Made by a program: the position numbers and the translations under genes
Shown: positions 21,590 to 21,687 of the stretch, in pieces
How positions within the stretch are numbered: the stretch's first letter is position 1
Layout of the letters: every line of letters begins with the position of its first letter
Notes under the pieces: generated by a model
Seen by the model: only the letters and a program-made list of their open reading frames with translations
Databases searched by the model: none
Told to the model about the DNA's origin: nothing
Assembly: GCA_902489595.1 (NCBI GenBank)
Contig: CABUAS010000025.1
Span: forward strand, 1 to 21,687
Direction: 5' to 3'
Origin: an uncultured Oscillospiraceae bacterium
Lineage (GTDB): Bacteria; Bacillota; Clostridia; Oscillospirales; Acutalibacteraceae
Length of the DNA: 21,687 nt

Positions 21590-21631
21590 CAGCGTGTAGA
21601 AAAAGTCCAAATAATAAATTTCTACACGCTG
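21590..21631. repeat. 13-bp inverted repeat at the edge of repeat copy 2
   Basis: CAGCGTGTAGAAA (21590-21602) and TTTCTACACGCTG (21619-21631) are exact complements with 16 nt between them. The right arm runs into the dispersed repeat. Copy 1 has no such left arm. Neither strand shows a clear T-run after the stem. Confidence 0.65.
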
Positions 21632-21687
21632 GCAGACTTCGAGAAATGGAACAGAATTTTGCATTTTGCGAGTGGGAGCCGTACATA
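21613..21687 (+). repeat. Structured dispersed repeat, copy 2 (cut by window end)
   Basis: 21625-21687 matches 920-982 at 59 of 63 bases, and AATAAATTT (21613-21621) also matches 910-918. The window ends in the middle of the hairpin loop, so the right half is not visible. Both copies have the same orientation, about 20.7 kb apart. Confidence 0.8.

Noticed and set aside
910..21687. The whole window as a composite transposon between two repeats
   Set aside because: The repeats carry no transposase, the genes between are ordinary housekeeping and glycan genes, and no target duplication can be seen.
1..21687. CRISPR arrays, tRNA or rRNA genes, prophage or toxin-antitoxin modules
   Set aside because: No regularly spaced repeats, cloverleaf or rRNA-like stretches were seen. 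The small XRE gene has no toxin-like neighbour.

Overview
The window looks like a chromosomal segment of a low-GC, gut-type member of the Clostridia (Oscillospirales/Ruminococcaceae-like). The evidence is the AT-rich third positions, strong AGGAGG-type ribosome sites, consensus sigma-A promoters with 16-18 bp spacers, a domain-permuted GH3 beta-glucosidase of the Ruminococcus/Butyrivibrio type, and a decayed BceR-like regulator. The genus is an inference. No rRNA, tRNA, CRISPR array, insertion sequence or prophage was seen.

Layout. (1) 1-4.9 kb: an AraC-family regulator (+) converges on a two-gene glycosidase operon (-), GH31 alpha-glycosidase then GH29 alpha-L-fucosidase. (2) 4.9-5.5 kb: a hairpin repeat, a terminator and the remains of an OmpR-type response regulator with a large receiver deletion and two frameshifts. 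(3) 5.6-7.5 kb: ilvC and, upstream on the same strand, a FadR-type GntR regulator; their promoters share a sequence that may be a common operator. (4) 7.6-13.1 kb: a DUF815-type AAA+ ATPase, then a response regulator, histidine kinase and membrane-anchored HtrA-like protease in a tight cluster, then a conserved small protein ending in a terminator. (5) 13.1-15.4 kb: two divergent alpha/beta hydrolases; behind the second lies a beheaded XRE helix-turn-helix gene open in the same frame. (6) 15.4-18.7 kb: a small membrane protein and GH20 hexosaminidase (-), divergent from a secreted, membrane-anchored metallophosphoesterase (+). (7) 18.8-21.6 kb: a permuted GH3 enzyme with an operator-like palindrome at its promoter, and a small XRE regulator with a 21-bp palindrome upstream.

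How the genes may work together. Four glycosidases (GH29, GH31, GH20, GH3) lack signal peptides and so probably act in the cytoplasm on imported oligosaccharides. Fucosidase and hexosaminidase point to host or other complex glycans, but no transporter is in the window. The RR-HK-HtrA set resembles the envelope-stress cassette of Firmicutes.

Most of the window is recognisable, ordinary gene content. I did not find a convincing new multi-gene system. The most unexplained items are a structured repeat present at both ends of the window, a family of GTAGGG-ended hairpins, shared terminator loops, the two decayed regulators, and several unassigned operator-like sites.
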